This document shows, piece after piece, positions 55,176 through 63,945 of a stretch of DNA of 64,000 nt. Where the stretch lies: positions 1-64,000 of the forward strand of contig JBHJGS010000009.1 of the NCBI GenBank assembly GCA_050331575.1. Direction: 5' to 3'. Position 1 is the first letter of the stretch. Every line of letters starts with the position of its first letter. The notes beneath the pieces were generated by a model. The model did not search any database. It was not told the DNA's origin and saw nothing but the letters and a program-made list of their open reading frames with translations. The translations under genes and the position numbers were made by a program. Source of the stretch: JBHJGS01 sp050331575 (GTDB taxonomy: Bacteria; Pseudomonadota; Alphaproteobacteria; Sphingomonadales; Rhodothalassiaceae).

Positions 55176-58061
55176 ATGGCCAAGAAACCCAAAAGCGCAG
55201 GCAAATCAAAGGCAAAGACACCAAAACAGATGCGCATGAATGACCTGATCGAGATCATCCTCGATCCCGATCAGGACCCGCGCGACTATATCGACTATTT
55301 CAAGGTAGAGGTCGATGCGCATGATATCACCCCGACGGTCCGCCCCAACCCGATGCTGGTGGAGCCCTCGCAGGTGGAGGGCGACGTCGCCGTCAAGGTG
55401 CTCAACGGGATCTTTCGCTGGCGCCGCAAGAACCAGTACAAGGCGCGCCGGCGCAAGCGGCCCGATGGCCTGATGATCGTGTCTGAAGGCGACAGCTGGT
55501 TTCAATATCCGCTGCTGCTGTGCGACGTGATCGACCAGCTTTATGAGCTGCGCGAAGATTATCTGATCCGCGGGCTGGGTGCTGCCGGCGATCTGGTGTC
55601 GCTGATGCGCCAGAGCGGCGAGATGTTCGAGGCGGCGGAAGACTATCAGCCGGCCTTCATGCTGCTCAGTGGCGGCGGCAATGACCTGGTCGGCGATGCC
55701 CGGCTGTCCCGGCTTTTGCCGCCCTATGACGGCACCCGCGCGCCGGAGGCGTATATCGACGAGACGGTGTCTCAGGCGATCGGTGAGATCTTTGCCGAAT
55801 ATGACCAGATCATCGCGCGCATGCGCCGCGAGCATCCCGACACCAAGCTGATCCTGCACGGCTATGGCTGGGCGATCCCGCGGCGGCGCGGCGTTTGGCT
55901 GGGCAAGCCGCTGCTGGAACGCGGGGTGCCGCCGCAGGAGTTGTTGGGCCTGGGCCGGGAGATCATCCGCGCCCTGATCAACCGCTTCAATGATCGCCTG
56001 GCGCAGTATCAGGCCGACCATGCCGGCGCGATCTTCCACGTCGATGCCCGGCCGCTGGTGCGCGACGATCAGTGGTATGACGAGCTGCATCCGACCGATG
56101 ACGGCTATCGCGCCGTGGCCGAAGCCTTTGCCCAGATCATCGATCGTCATCGCCCCGCACGCGCTGCTGTGGCCGGTGCGGAACTGGCGCCGGGTCCGAT
56201 CCTGCGCTCAGCGGAACCGCTGTGCCCGGGCCAGGAGAATTTCCTGGTCGACGAGGATCTGAGCCAGGCCATGTTCAAGCGGCTGGTGATGCGGCGCAAT
56301 CGGGCGATCGTGCATGCCGATGGCCGCATGGCCGGCTTTGACAGCTATGAGGATGCCACGGAGCGGCGCGAAGCCGAACACGAAATCGAGCTGGTTCTGG
56401 AGAAGATCGACCAGCTGCCCGATTTCGAACCGGCGCGCTTTCTGGCCGACGGTGCGCGCTGTTCAGAGGCGGTGTGCCGCATCCGCGTGCCAGATCTGGG
56501 CACCGGCACCGGCTTTCTGATCGCTGCGCGCGGCTTGATCATGACCAACAATCATGTTCTGCCCAATCGCTTCATCGCGGAAGAGGCCTTGGCCGAGTTC
56601 GGCTATGAAGACGGCGGCATCACCCGGCGCGTGGCTCTGCTGCCCGACCGCGTGTTCCTGACCGACAAAGCGCTCGACTATACCATCGTCGCCTGCGCAG
56701 CCGAACAGGTGACCGACATTCCGCCGATCCCGCTGCGGCGCGACCCCTTGCTTGTCACACGCAGGGAACCGGTCAACATCATTCAGCACCCGCGCGGCCG
56801 CCGCAAGGAGGTGGCGATCCGCAACAATGACGTCACCCGGGTGAAGCAACGGGTGCTATGCTATCGCACCGATACCGAGCCCGGCTCGTCCGGTTCCCCG
56901 GTGCTGAACTGCGACTGGCAGCTGGTGGCGCTGCATCGCGCCGGAATGATCCAGGGCGAACGCGCTGAGAATCAGGGCACCCTGGCGTCCGCCATCGTTG
57001 CAGACATTCTGGCCAAGCGCATCGAAGGGATCGTCGGGCCGGGATCACAAGAGGTTCTGGCCAGCGTGCCGGACACCTCGCCGCTGCTGGGCTTTTTCGA
57101 TATTGCCGGGGTGTTCGAACAGGCTGTCGAAGTCGAGGTGCCGACCTTTACCGGCGATGCGACTTTTGCCGATATCGGCTTTTGGAACATCGAGCAGTTC
57201 AACCGCTCAGTCTCCGACCAGCGGATTCAGGCAGTCGCGGACGTGATGCACACATTGAATATGGATGTGTTCGGCCTGACCGAGGTGCAGAAAGAGCCGA
57301 TGAACCGGCTGGTCGCCGCCATGGCCGACCGCGGCGCGGCCATGGGCTATGAGCTGAAAGACGTCACCGGCGGGCTGGACATCGCGATCCTGTTCGACAA
57401 GGACACCACGCACGTTACCAAACGCCCCGATCTGGCCGACCGGTTTCAGCCGCTGCTGGACGAACGGCTGGAGGGCAAGAGCGTGTTTCCGCGCTGGCCC
57501 ATGTTTGCGGACTGCGCCATCGCCGATGATGAGGACAATCGCGTCGAGCTGCGCCTGATCGTGGTGCATCTGAAGGCGTTCGGCGATACGCTGAGCCGGC
57601 GGCGGCGGCGGCGCGCGGGCCAGATCCTGGCCCAGATCATCGACACCCTGCGCGATGAGGACGGCCCGCCGATCGTGCTGGGCGGCGATTTCAACGATGC
57701 CATCAATACCGAGGTGTTCGCCGCCCTGCGCAACAAGGACGACCTGATCGCGCTGACCGTCGACGATCAGGAGGAGAATGCCGCCTCGTTCATCGATGGC
57801 CGGCAATCGCTGCTCGACCATATCATCGTCTCCGATGATGTGCGGTTGGGCTCGATCGCGCAGGACGATGCCGCCATTGTCCGCTTCGATCGCTCGGTGC
57901 GCGATTTCGCCGAAACGGTCTCTGACCATGTGCCGGTGGTGATGCGGGTGATTTTCGGCCAAGAAAGCCGCCCGGTTCGGCCCCCGGAAGCGCCGCCGGT
58001 GCGGGTGGAGATCCCTCAGGGCTCAGCGCATCTGGAGATCGGTTTCAGGCGACCAGACTAG
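55176..58061 (+). CDS. Three-domain protein: SGNH esterase + trypsin-like protease + EEP nuclease
   Basis: A 961-residue soluble protein without signal peptide or membrane helix and with a Lys-rich start. Residues about 95-330 form an SGNH hydrolase: Ser107 in SEGDSWF, GGGND at 166-170, Asp302 and His305 in DELHPTDDGY. Residues about 425-620 form a trypsin-like protease: GTGFLIA, His460 in TNNHVL, Asp501 in DYTIV, Ser572 in GSSGSPV. Residues about 663-928 form an EEP domain: Asn671 in WNIE, Glu703 in LTEVQ, His798, GGDFND at 836-841, SDHVP at 916-920. All key residues look intact. ATG at 55176 follows GGAGGGG. I know no described system with this order. Its substrate, target and whether it acts in defence or stress are unknown. 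Confidence 0.9.
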   Translation: MAKKPKSAGKSKAKTPKQMRMNDLIEIILDPDQDPRDYIDYFKVEVDAHDITPTVRPNPMLVEPSQVEGDVAVKVLNGIFRWRRKNQYKARRRKRPDGLMIVSEGDSWFQYPLLLCDVIDQLYELREDYLIRGLGAAGDLVSLMRQSGEMFEAAEDYQPAFMLLSGGGNDLVGDARLSRLLPPYDGTRAPEAYIDETVSQAIGEIFAEYDQIIARMRREHPDTKLILHGYGWAIPRRRGVWLGKPLLERGVPPQELLGLGREIIRALINRFNDRLAQYQADHAGAIFHVDARPLVRDDQWYDELHPTDDGYRAVAEAFAQIIDRHRPARAAVAGAELAPGPILRSAEPLCPGQENFLVDEDLSQAMFKRLVMRRNRAIVHADGRMAGFDSYEDATERREAEHEIELVLEKIDQLPDFEPARFLADGARCSEAVCRIRVPDLGTGTGFLIAARGLIMTNNHVLPNRFIAEEALAEFGYEDGGITRRVALLPDRVFLTDKALDYTIVACAAEQVTDIPPIPLRRDPLLVTRREPVNIIQHPRGRRKEVAIRNNDVTRVKQRVLCYRTDTEPGSSGSPVLNCDWQLVALHRAGMIQGERAENQGTLASAIVADILAKRIEGIVGPGSQEVLASVPDTSPLLGFFDIAGVFEQAVEVEVPTFTGDATFADIGFWNIEQFNRSVSDQRIQAVADVMHTLNMDVFGLTEVQKEPMNRLVAAMADRGAAMGYELKDVTGGLDIAILFDKDTTHVTKRPDLADRFQPLLDERLEGKSVFPRWPMFADCAIADDEDNRVELRLIVVHLKAFGDTLSRRRRRRAGQILAQIIDTLRDEDGPPIVLGGDFNDAINTEVFAALRNKDDLIALTVDDQEENAASFIDGRQSLLDHIIVSDDVRLGSIAQDDAAIVRFDRSVRDFAETVSDHVPVVMRVIFGQESRPVRPPEAPPVRVEIPQGSAHLEIGFRRPD

Positions 58062-58067
58062 CACCAC

Positions 58068-58106
58068 CCGACCAATTGGACCTGCAGCGCGAACCCAATT
58101 GGTCGG
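58068..58106. promoter_or_regulatory. Perfect 12-bp inverted repeat with nested palindromes
   Basis: CCGACCAATTGG (58068-58079) and CCAATTGGTCGG (58095-58106) are exact inverted copies 15 bp apart. Each arm contains the 8-bp palindrome CCAATTGG. It lies just after the three-domain hydrolase stop and about 230 bp before the sensor kinase start. No T run follows, so it may be a regulatory site rather than a terminator, though a stem-loop at the 3' end is also possible. Confidence 0.55.
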
Positions 58107-58339
58107 ATAACCGATGCGCTTTGACAGCATGAGCGAGGGCACCGCAGCCCTGGGCCTTGCCCGCTGTTTCGGCGTCCGCTGCGCTGTTGCCAGGCGTCGC
58201 GGCGCCGGGTCCTGGATCTCCTCTGTATCTCAGCCCGGCCGTGACAGACGCGGGCTGGACGCGCCGGCGCACCAAGTCGCTTTTGCGTGCAGCGAAGAAG
58301 CATGCAAAAACGTTGTTTGCAGGCGGCTGGGTGAGGACC

Positions 58340-61300
58340 ATGAGACGGACAGACGAGACAGGACGCGGTGGCCCCTCTCCTGCCGGACCGCCAAGTGTCG
58401 ATGATACGGTGCGCCGCCTGGCATTGTTGGGCGGCGGTATGGGTGTCTGGCGCGTCGATCTGCAAAGCGGCGTGGCGTTGGTTGATGATCAGTGGAAACA
58501 GCTGTTCGGCCTGACCCACCGGCCTGGGTACGAATTTTCCATCGCCGAAGTCGATGGCCTGGTCCACGCCAATGATCGCCCGGCCTTAGAGGCGGCTCGA
58601 CGGGAAGCCGAGCAAGGCGGACTGTTCCGCTCGGAATTTCGGGTGCGGATGCCTGACGGGCACTGGCGCTGGATCGCCGGGGTCGGAGAGCTGCTGGATG
58701 GCGACGGCGAGGGGCGGTTCCGGCAGGCCATTGGGGTCAATTACGACGTCACCGACCGGGTCGAAGCGGCCCGGCGCGCGGCGTTTCGCATGGACCTGAC
58801 CATGCAGCTGAATGAGGTGGACCGGCCGGCCCAGGTTCAACGTCTGGCAGCCGAACTGCTCGGGGGCCATCTCGAAGCCGAATGTGTCGGCTATTCGGAA
58901 CTCGATGAGGGCTTGCGGCAGGCCAAGATCGCTTGCGATTGGACCGCGCCGGGGTTCACCAGCGTGGTGGGCGACCATCAGTTGGCGATGTTCGGGCCAG
59001 AGGTCATGGCGCCGTTGCGCTCACACCGTACCGTCCGCATCGATGACATTGCCAGCCATCCTGGGGCCGGGGCCTATCAGGCCGCCTATCAGGCGCTGGG
59101 CGTGCGCGCAGCCGTCGCAGCCCCTGTGGTGTCTGACAAAAAGGTGGTGGCGTGTCTGTTCGTGCTGTCCGCGGTGCCGCGCTGCTGGACGGAGGCGGAA
59201 ATCAGTCTGATCGAGGAAGTTGCGCAACGCACGCGGGGCAGCCTCTTGAGAACCGCCGCCGACCAGGCCCTGAAAGCCAGCGAACAGCGCCTGCATGTGG
59301 CAGCCGAAGCGATCCGCGGGATCATTTATGAGTGCGATATCAGCAGCGGTCTGGTGGAACGGTCCCAAGGGCTGCGGACGCTGACCGGCTTTGACGTCAC
59401 CGAGGCCGAGGCGACGGTGGCATGGTGGCGTGAGCGCATCCACCCCGATGATCAAGCGCGCCTTCAAGGCGTTGTCGAGCGCTTGAAGCATGAAGGCGGC
59501 GATCTGGCCGTGGATTATCGGATCCGGCACCGCGACGGCCATTGGGTGCATGTGTGGGATCAGGCGAAGCTTCTGCCTGCCAGGGCGAACGAACCGGCGC
59601 GCCTGATTGGCTGTACTGTCGATATTTCCGATCAGAAGCGCGCGCTGCGGGCGCTGACCGACAGCGAAGCGCGGCTGCGCGCCGCTCAAGAAGCCGCCCG
59701 CATCGGCATCTATGATTGGGATATTGCCGTCGATCGGATTGATTGGGATGCCACCACCCGGGCACTGTGGGGGGTCAGCCCGGACCAGCCGATCAACTAT
59801 ACCGTGTTCCGCGCCGGCCTGCACCCAGACGATGTCGCCGCGACCGAAGCTGTGGTCGCCGGTGCGTTGGATCCGCAGGGTAGCGGGGTCTATGACGCGG
59901 AATATCGCGTCATCAACAAAGCCGATGGTCGCGTTCGCTGGGTCCATGCCAGCGGCCGCGTGCGCTTTTCCAAGGGCAAGCCGCAGCGGCTGATCGGCGC
60001 GGTCTATGATGTGACATCCCGGCGCGAGGCGGAGGACCGGCTGAAAGCGGTTCTGGATCAGTTGTTCGCCTTTGTCGGTGTCCTCGCCATCGATGGAACG
60101 GTGCTGTTCGTGAACCGCGCGCCGCTGGATCTCGCCGGGTTGAAACGCGAGGACGTGATTGGCCGCCATTTCGCTGACTGTTACTGGTGGTCCTATGCCG
60201 CCCACATCCAGGACCAGTTGCGCGATTCGATCGAGCGGGCGCGCAAAGGCGGCATTGTGCGTTCCGATGTTTGGGTGCGCATGGAGGGCGGTCGCCTGAT
60301 CCCGATCGACTTTCAGATCGCGCCCTTGCGCGACAGCAGCGGGACAATCGTCGGCCTGATCCCCTCCGGCATTGATATCGCGCAGCGGCAAGAGGCCCAG
60401 CAGCAACTGAAAGACAGCGAACGCCGCTTTCGCGCCACCTTTGCCAACGCAGCCGTCGGCATCGCCCATATCGGGCTGCAGGGGGAGTGGCTGCGAGTCA
60501 ATCCGCGCATGTGCGAAATTCTCGGCTACCCGCCGGAGGAACTGGCGCGGCGCACCTTCCTGGACCTGACCCATCCCGCTGACATCCATGCCGACATGCA
60601 CCAGTTCGAGCAGCTCAAGCGCGGCGAATTGGAGGGCTATAAGATTGAAAAGCGCTATTTCCGCAAGGAGGGCACGCTGATCTGGGCGCAATTGACCGCC
60701 AGCCTGCAACGCGCAGAAGACGGATCACCGCTGTACTGCATCTCCGTGGTCGAGGACATCACAGAACGTAAACGCGCCGAAGAAGTGCGCGCCTTGATGG
60801 TTGATGAACTGAACCATCGGGTCAAGAACACCTTGGCCATCGTGCAGGGCCTGGCCGCGCAAAGCTTTCGCGGCATCGCCGATGCTGGCCCTGCGCTTGC
60901 CGCCTTCGACGGGCGCCTGCATGCCCTATCCACCGCGCACGATCTGCTGACGCGGGAGAGCTGGAAAAGCGCGGACTTAAGCGAGGTCGCGCGCGACACC
61001 CTGACCGCGCAGGGGGTTGATCTGGCGCGTCTGGTGCTGGACGGGCCGCCGGTGATGCTGGCGCCGAAGCAGGCGGTCAGCATCGCCATGGCCTTGCATG
61101 AACTGGCCACCAATGCAGTGAAATACGGCGCCTTATCGGTGCCCGGCGGCCGGGTGGAACTGGTCTGGCACTGCAATGGCGGCTTGACGCTGCGCTGGCA
61201 GGAAATCGGCGGTCCGCCGGTCAAGCCGCCTGCGCGCCGCGGCTTCGGCACGCGCATGATCGAAAAAGCCCTGGCCTATGAATTGGGCGGCACCGTACAG

Positions 61301-61375
61301 CTGGACTTCGCAAGCGCGGGTGTATGCTGTACCATCCAGGCGCCAATCACAGAAACGACAGAGGCCAACATATGA
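58340..61375 (+). CDS. HWE-type histidine kinase with five PAS domains and one GAF domain
   Basis: A 1011-residue cytosolic sensor. Visible order: PAS (about 24-145), GAF (about 155-305), then PAS at about 314-432, 440-562, 565-690 and 695-815, and a kinase domain. The phospho-accepting His is residue 826 in DELNHRVKNTL, the N-box is HELATNAVKYGAL (about 920-932), and LRWQEIGG supplies the WxE motif that names the HWE family. There is no membrane segment. ATG at 58340 was chosen over upstream starts because the extra residues are not conserved-looking; 58157 and the GTG at 58331 are alternatives. The stop overlaps the receiver gene by 4 bp. Confidence 0.9.
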   Translation: MRRTDETGRGGPSPAGPPSVDDTVRRLALLGGGMGVWRVDLQSGVALVDDQWKQLFGLTHRPGYEFSIAEVDGLVHANDRPALEAARREAEQGGLFRSEFRVRMPDGHWRWIAGVGELLDGDGEGRFRQAIGVNYDVTDRVEAARRAAFRMDLTMQLNEVDRPAQVQRLAAELLGGHLEAECVGYSELDEGLRQAKIACDWTAPGFTSVVGDHQLAMFGPEVMAPLRSHRTVRIDDIASHPGAGAYQAAYQALGVRAAVAAPVVSDKKVVACLFVLSAVPRCWTEAEISLIEEVAQRTRGSLLRTAADQALKASEQRLHVAAEAIRGIIYECDISSGLVERSQGLRTLTGFDVTEAEATVAWWRERIHPDDQARLQGVVERLKHEGGDLAVDYRIRHRDGHWVHVWDQAKLLPARANEPARLIGCTVDISDQKRALRALTDSEARLRAAQEAARIGIYDWDIAVDRIDWDATTRALWGVSPDQPINYTVFRAGLHPDDVAATEAVVAGALDPQGSGVYDAEYRVINKADGRVRWVHASGRVRFSKGKPQRLIGAVYDVTSRREAEDRLKAVLDQLFAFVGVLAIDGTVLFVNRAPLDLAGLKREDVIGRHFADCYWWSYAAHIQDQLRDSIERARKGGIVRSDVWVRMEGGRLIPIDFQIAPLRDSSGTIVGLIPSGIDIAQRQEAQQQLKDSERRFRATFANAAVGIAHIGLQGEWLRVNPRMCEILGYPPEELARRTFLDLTHPADIHADMHQFEQLKRGELEGYKIEKRYFRKEGTLIWAQLTASLQRAEDGSPLYCISVVEDITERKRAEEVRALMVDELNHRVKNTLAIVQGLAAQSFRGIADAGPALAAFDGRLHALSTAHDLLTRESWKSADLSEVARDTLTAQGVDLARLVLDGPPVMLAPKQAVSIAMALHELATNAVKYGALSVPGGRVELVWHCNGGLTLRWQEIGGPPVKPPARRGFGTRMIEKALAYELGGTVQLDFASAGVCCTIQAPITETTEANI

Positions 61376-61743
61376 GCGCCCTACGCGGCAAACGCATCCT
61401 TGTCGTCGAGGATGAACCGATCGTGGCGATGTCGCTGGAAGGCATTTTGGAGGATCTGGAAGCCGTCGTCGTCGGTCCGGTCGGCACCGTTGCCCAGGCC
61501 CTCAGACTGGCCGCCGACGAAGGCTATGATGCTGCCCTGCTGGACATCAATATCAATGGCGAACGCAGCTATCCCGTCGCGGAGCTGGTCAAGAACCGCA
61601 ATATCCCCCTGGTCTTCGCCTCCGGCTATGGCGATAGCGGCTGGGACGGTGCGCCGGAGGCCCCGGTGATCGGCAAGCCCTACAATCGCGATCAGTTGGC
61701 CCGGGCCTTAGGGGGCGTTCTGGGCGCCGGCAATGGCCGCTGA
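61372..61743 (+). CDS. Stand-alone response regulator receiver
   Basis: A 123-residue single-domain receiver with acidic pair and phospho-acceptor: VVEDEP at 11-16, Asp58 in ALLDININGE, and Lys102 in VIGKPY. It lacks any output domain. The ATG overlaps the kinase stop (ATGA), so it is almost certainly the kinase's partner or part of a phosphorelay. Similar solo receivers commonly follow HWE kinases. Confidence 0.92.
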   Translation: MSALRGKRILVVEDEPIVAMSLEGILEDLEAVVVGPVGTVAQALRLAADEGYDAALLDININGERSYPVAELVKNRNIPLVFASGYGDSGWDGAPEAPVIGKPYNRDQLARALGGVLGAGNGR

Positions 61744-62671
61744 CAAAGCGCCGCTTGACCCCTCCGCCCAGAGCCTGCTGGACAAGCTGGCAGAGCTGGG
61801 CGGGCCCAAGCTGCATCAGCTGGACCCGGCCCATGCGCGCCAGGCGATCACCCTATTGGGCCCCCTGCTGAACCGTGACGGCCCGGACCTGGCGGAGACC
61901 CGGCCGCTGACCCTGCCTGGCGCCGGGAACAGCGAAGTGACGGCGACGCTGCTGCGCGGCCGGGATGCGCCGGCGGGCTGTCCGCTGATCTTGTATTTCC
62001 ATGGCGGCGGCTTTGTGCTGCAGGAACTGCCGGGCCATGTGGCGGCGTGCGGCGCCTTGGCCAATGCCGCGCGCGCGGTGGTGATGGCGGTGGATTACCG
62101 GCTGGCGCCGGAGCATCCCTTCCCTGCGGCCTATGACGACGCCCTGGCGGCCTGGCGCTGGGCACAGGGCGCGGCACCTGCGTTGGACGCCGGCCCGGTG
62201 TTCGTGGCCGGAGACAGCGCCGGCGGCAATCTGGCGGCCGGCATCGCGCTGGCCGCGCGTGAGGCCGACGCACCGGCGGGGCAGATCCTGATCTATCCCT
62301 GGATTGACCTGTCCCGTCGCTACCCCAGCCGCGATGACTTTGGCGAAGGCTATTTTCTGGAAGATGCCACCATCGATTGGTTCTTCCGGCATTATGTCGG
62401 CAGCACCGATCCGACCGATCCCCGCGTTTCGCCGATGCAGGCGGGCACGCTGACGGGCGCAGCGCCGGCGCTGATCGTCTTGGCCGGCCAGGACCCCCTG
62501 GCCGATGAAGGCCGCGCCTATGCGCAGCGACTGCAAAAGGCCGGGGTCGACTGCACGCTGTCGGTTTTGGAGGGTCAGATCCACGGCTTCTTGAATTTGG
62601 CCCCAACCGCAGACGCCTCTGATGATGCGATCGCACGCATCGCCGCGTGGGTCGGCGCGCGGACGGGCTGA
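61733..62671 (+). CDS. Alpha/beta hydrolase of the hormone-sensitive-lipase family
   Basis: The 312-residue product has the oxyanion motif YFHGGGFV (about 84-91), the nucleophile in VFVAGDSAGGN (Ser about 163), an Asp in AGQDPLADEG and the His in GQIHGF near the end. This is the HSL/acetyl-hydrolase family, acting on short-chain esters. The start overlaps the receiver gene by 11 bp and rimM follows 3 bp after, which is an unusual neighbour for rimM. The substrate is unknown. Confidence 0.9.
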   Translation: MAADKAPLDPSAQSLLDKLAELGGPKLHQLDPAHARQAITLLGPLLNRDGPDLAETRPLTLPGAGNSEVTATLLRGRDAPAGCPLILYFHGGGFVLQELPGHVAACGALANAARAVVMAVDYRLAPEHPFPAAYDDALAAWRWAQGAAPALDAGPVFVAGDSAGGNLAAGIALAAREADAPAGQILIYPWIDLSRRYPSRDDFGEGYFLEDATIDWFFRHYVGSTDPTDPRVSPMQAGTLTGAAPALIVLAGQDPLADEGRAYAQRLQKAGVDCTLSVLEGQIHGFLNLAPTADASDDAIARIAAWVGARTG

Positions 62672-62674
62672 GCC

Positions 62675-63217
62675 ATGGACAGGTGGGTGTGCGTGGCGCA
62701 GTTCGGCGCGCCTCATGGTGTCAAGGGCGCCATTCGCTTGACCGCCTTTACAGCGGAGCCGGACACGTTGAAGCAGCTGGCCCCGCTGCATCGAGGCGCC
62801 GGCGGACCGCCTTTGCGCGTGCGCTTCTTGCGTCCGGACAAGGCCGGCTTCCTGGTTCAGGTGGACGGCTATGCCGACCGAGAGTCGGTGGCCGCGCTGA
62901 CCGGCCAGCGCGTCCATGTGCCCCGGACCGCCCTGCCGGAGGATCCCGAGGAGGACAGCTTTTACATCGCCGATCTGGAAGGTCTAGCGGTGCGCGGGCC
63001 GGACGGTGGCACGCTTGGCCGGGTCCAGGCGGTGCAGGATTTCGGCGCCGGTGACCTGCTGGACATTCTGCTGGATGAGCCGGTGGCCGATCTGGGCCGC
63101 AGCGTGCTGATCCCGTTTGAGCGGCGCTATGTGCCGCGGGTGCAGGTGCGCGAGGGCTATCTGGTCGCCGATCTGGCGCATTGGCTGGACAATCAGATCC
63201 TGGGCCGGGAGCAATGA
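62675..63217 (+). CDS. rimM: 16S rRNA processing protein RimM
   Basis: RimM binds ribosomal protein S19 and helps mature the 30S head. The 180-residue product starts WVCVAQFGAPHGVKGAIRL, has GYADRESVAALTGQRVHVP and a PRC-barrel domain (about 95-178: FYIADLEGLAVRGPDGG, then VLIPFERRYV). It is followed by trmD with a 4-bp overlap. The usual upstream rpsP gene is not adjacent here. Confidence 0.95.
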   Translation: MDRWVCVAQFGAPHGVKGAIRLTAFTAEPDTLKQLAPLHRGAGGPPLRVRFLRPDKAGFLVQVDGYADRESVAALTGQRVHVPRTALPEDPEEDSFYIADLEGLAVRGPDGGTLGRVQAVQDFGAGDLLDILLDEPVADLGRSVLIPFERRYVPRVQVREGYLVADLAHWLDNQILGREQ

Positions 63218-63945
63218 ACGCGCCGGTCTTCACCGCGCAGGTGCTGACCCTGTATCCGGACATGTTCCCCGGCCTGCTCGGTCACGCCTTGGCTGGGCGT
63301 GCGCTCACAACGGGTTTATGGGCGCTGAATGTCCTGGACATCCGCGATTTTTCCCGCGATAAGCACCGCTCCGTGGACGATACCCCGGCCGGCGGCGGTC
63401 CGGGTATGGTTCTGCGTGCCGATATCGTGGCGGACGCGATCGATGCGGCGCGCGCCCTGGCCCAACCGCACTGGCCACTGGTCTATCTGTCCCCGCGTGG
63501 ACAGCGCTTCGACCAAGCCATGGCGCGAGCCTGGGCCGCAGCCGGCGGCGTGACGCTGTTGTGCGGCCGGTTCGAAGGACTGGACCAGCGCGTGATTGAG
63601 GCGCGCGAGCTCGTTGAAGTCAGCCTCGGCGACTTCGTGCTGTCCGGCGGCGAACCGGCGGCCCAGGCGATGCTGGACGCGGTGGTGCGGCTGATCCCCG
63701 GCGTGATGGGCGCTGCGGAGAGTGCCGCGGAGGAAAGCTTTGAGCGAGGCCTGTTAGAGGCACCGCACTATACCCGGCCCGCCCTGTGGGAAGGCCGGGC
63801 GATCCCGGAGGTTTTGGCATCCGGTCATCATGGGCACATCGCCGCATGGCGCAAAGCCCAGGCAGAAGAACTCACGCGCTTACGTCGACCCGATTTGTGG
63901 TCAACCTATGAGCGCTCGAACAGACAAGAGGATGATGAGCAATGA
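63214..63945 (+). CDS. trmD: tRNA (guanine37-N1)-methyltransferase
   Basis: TrmD methylates G37 of tRNAs to hold reading frame. The 243-residue SPOUT enzyme has FTAQVLTLYPDMFPG, DTPAGGGPGMVL, YLSPRGQRFDQ, CGRFEGLDQRV, EVSLGDFVLSGGEPAA and GRAIPEVLASGHH. The ATG at 63214 overlaps the rimM stop. Its stop overlaps the rplS start. Confidence 0.96.
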   Translation: MNAPVFTAQVLTLYPDMFPGLLGHALAGRALTTGLWALNVLDIRDFSRDKHRSVDDTPAGGGPGMVLRADIVADAIDAARALAQPHWPLVYLSPRGQRFDQAMARAWAAAGGVTLLCGRFEGLDQRVIEARELVEVSLGDFVLSGGEPAAQAMLDAVVRLIPGVMGAAESAAEESFERGLLEAPHYTRPALWEGRAIPEVLASGHHGHIAAWRKAQAEELTRLRRPDLWSTYERSNRQEDDEQ

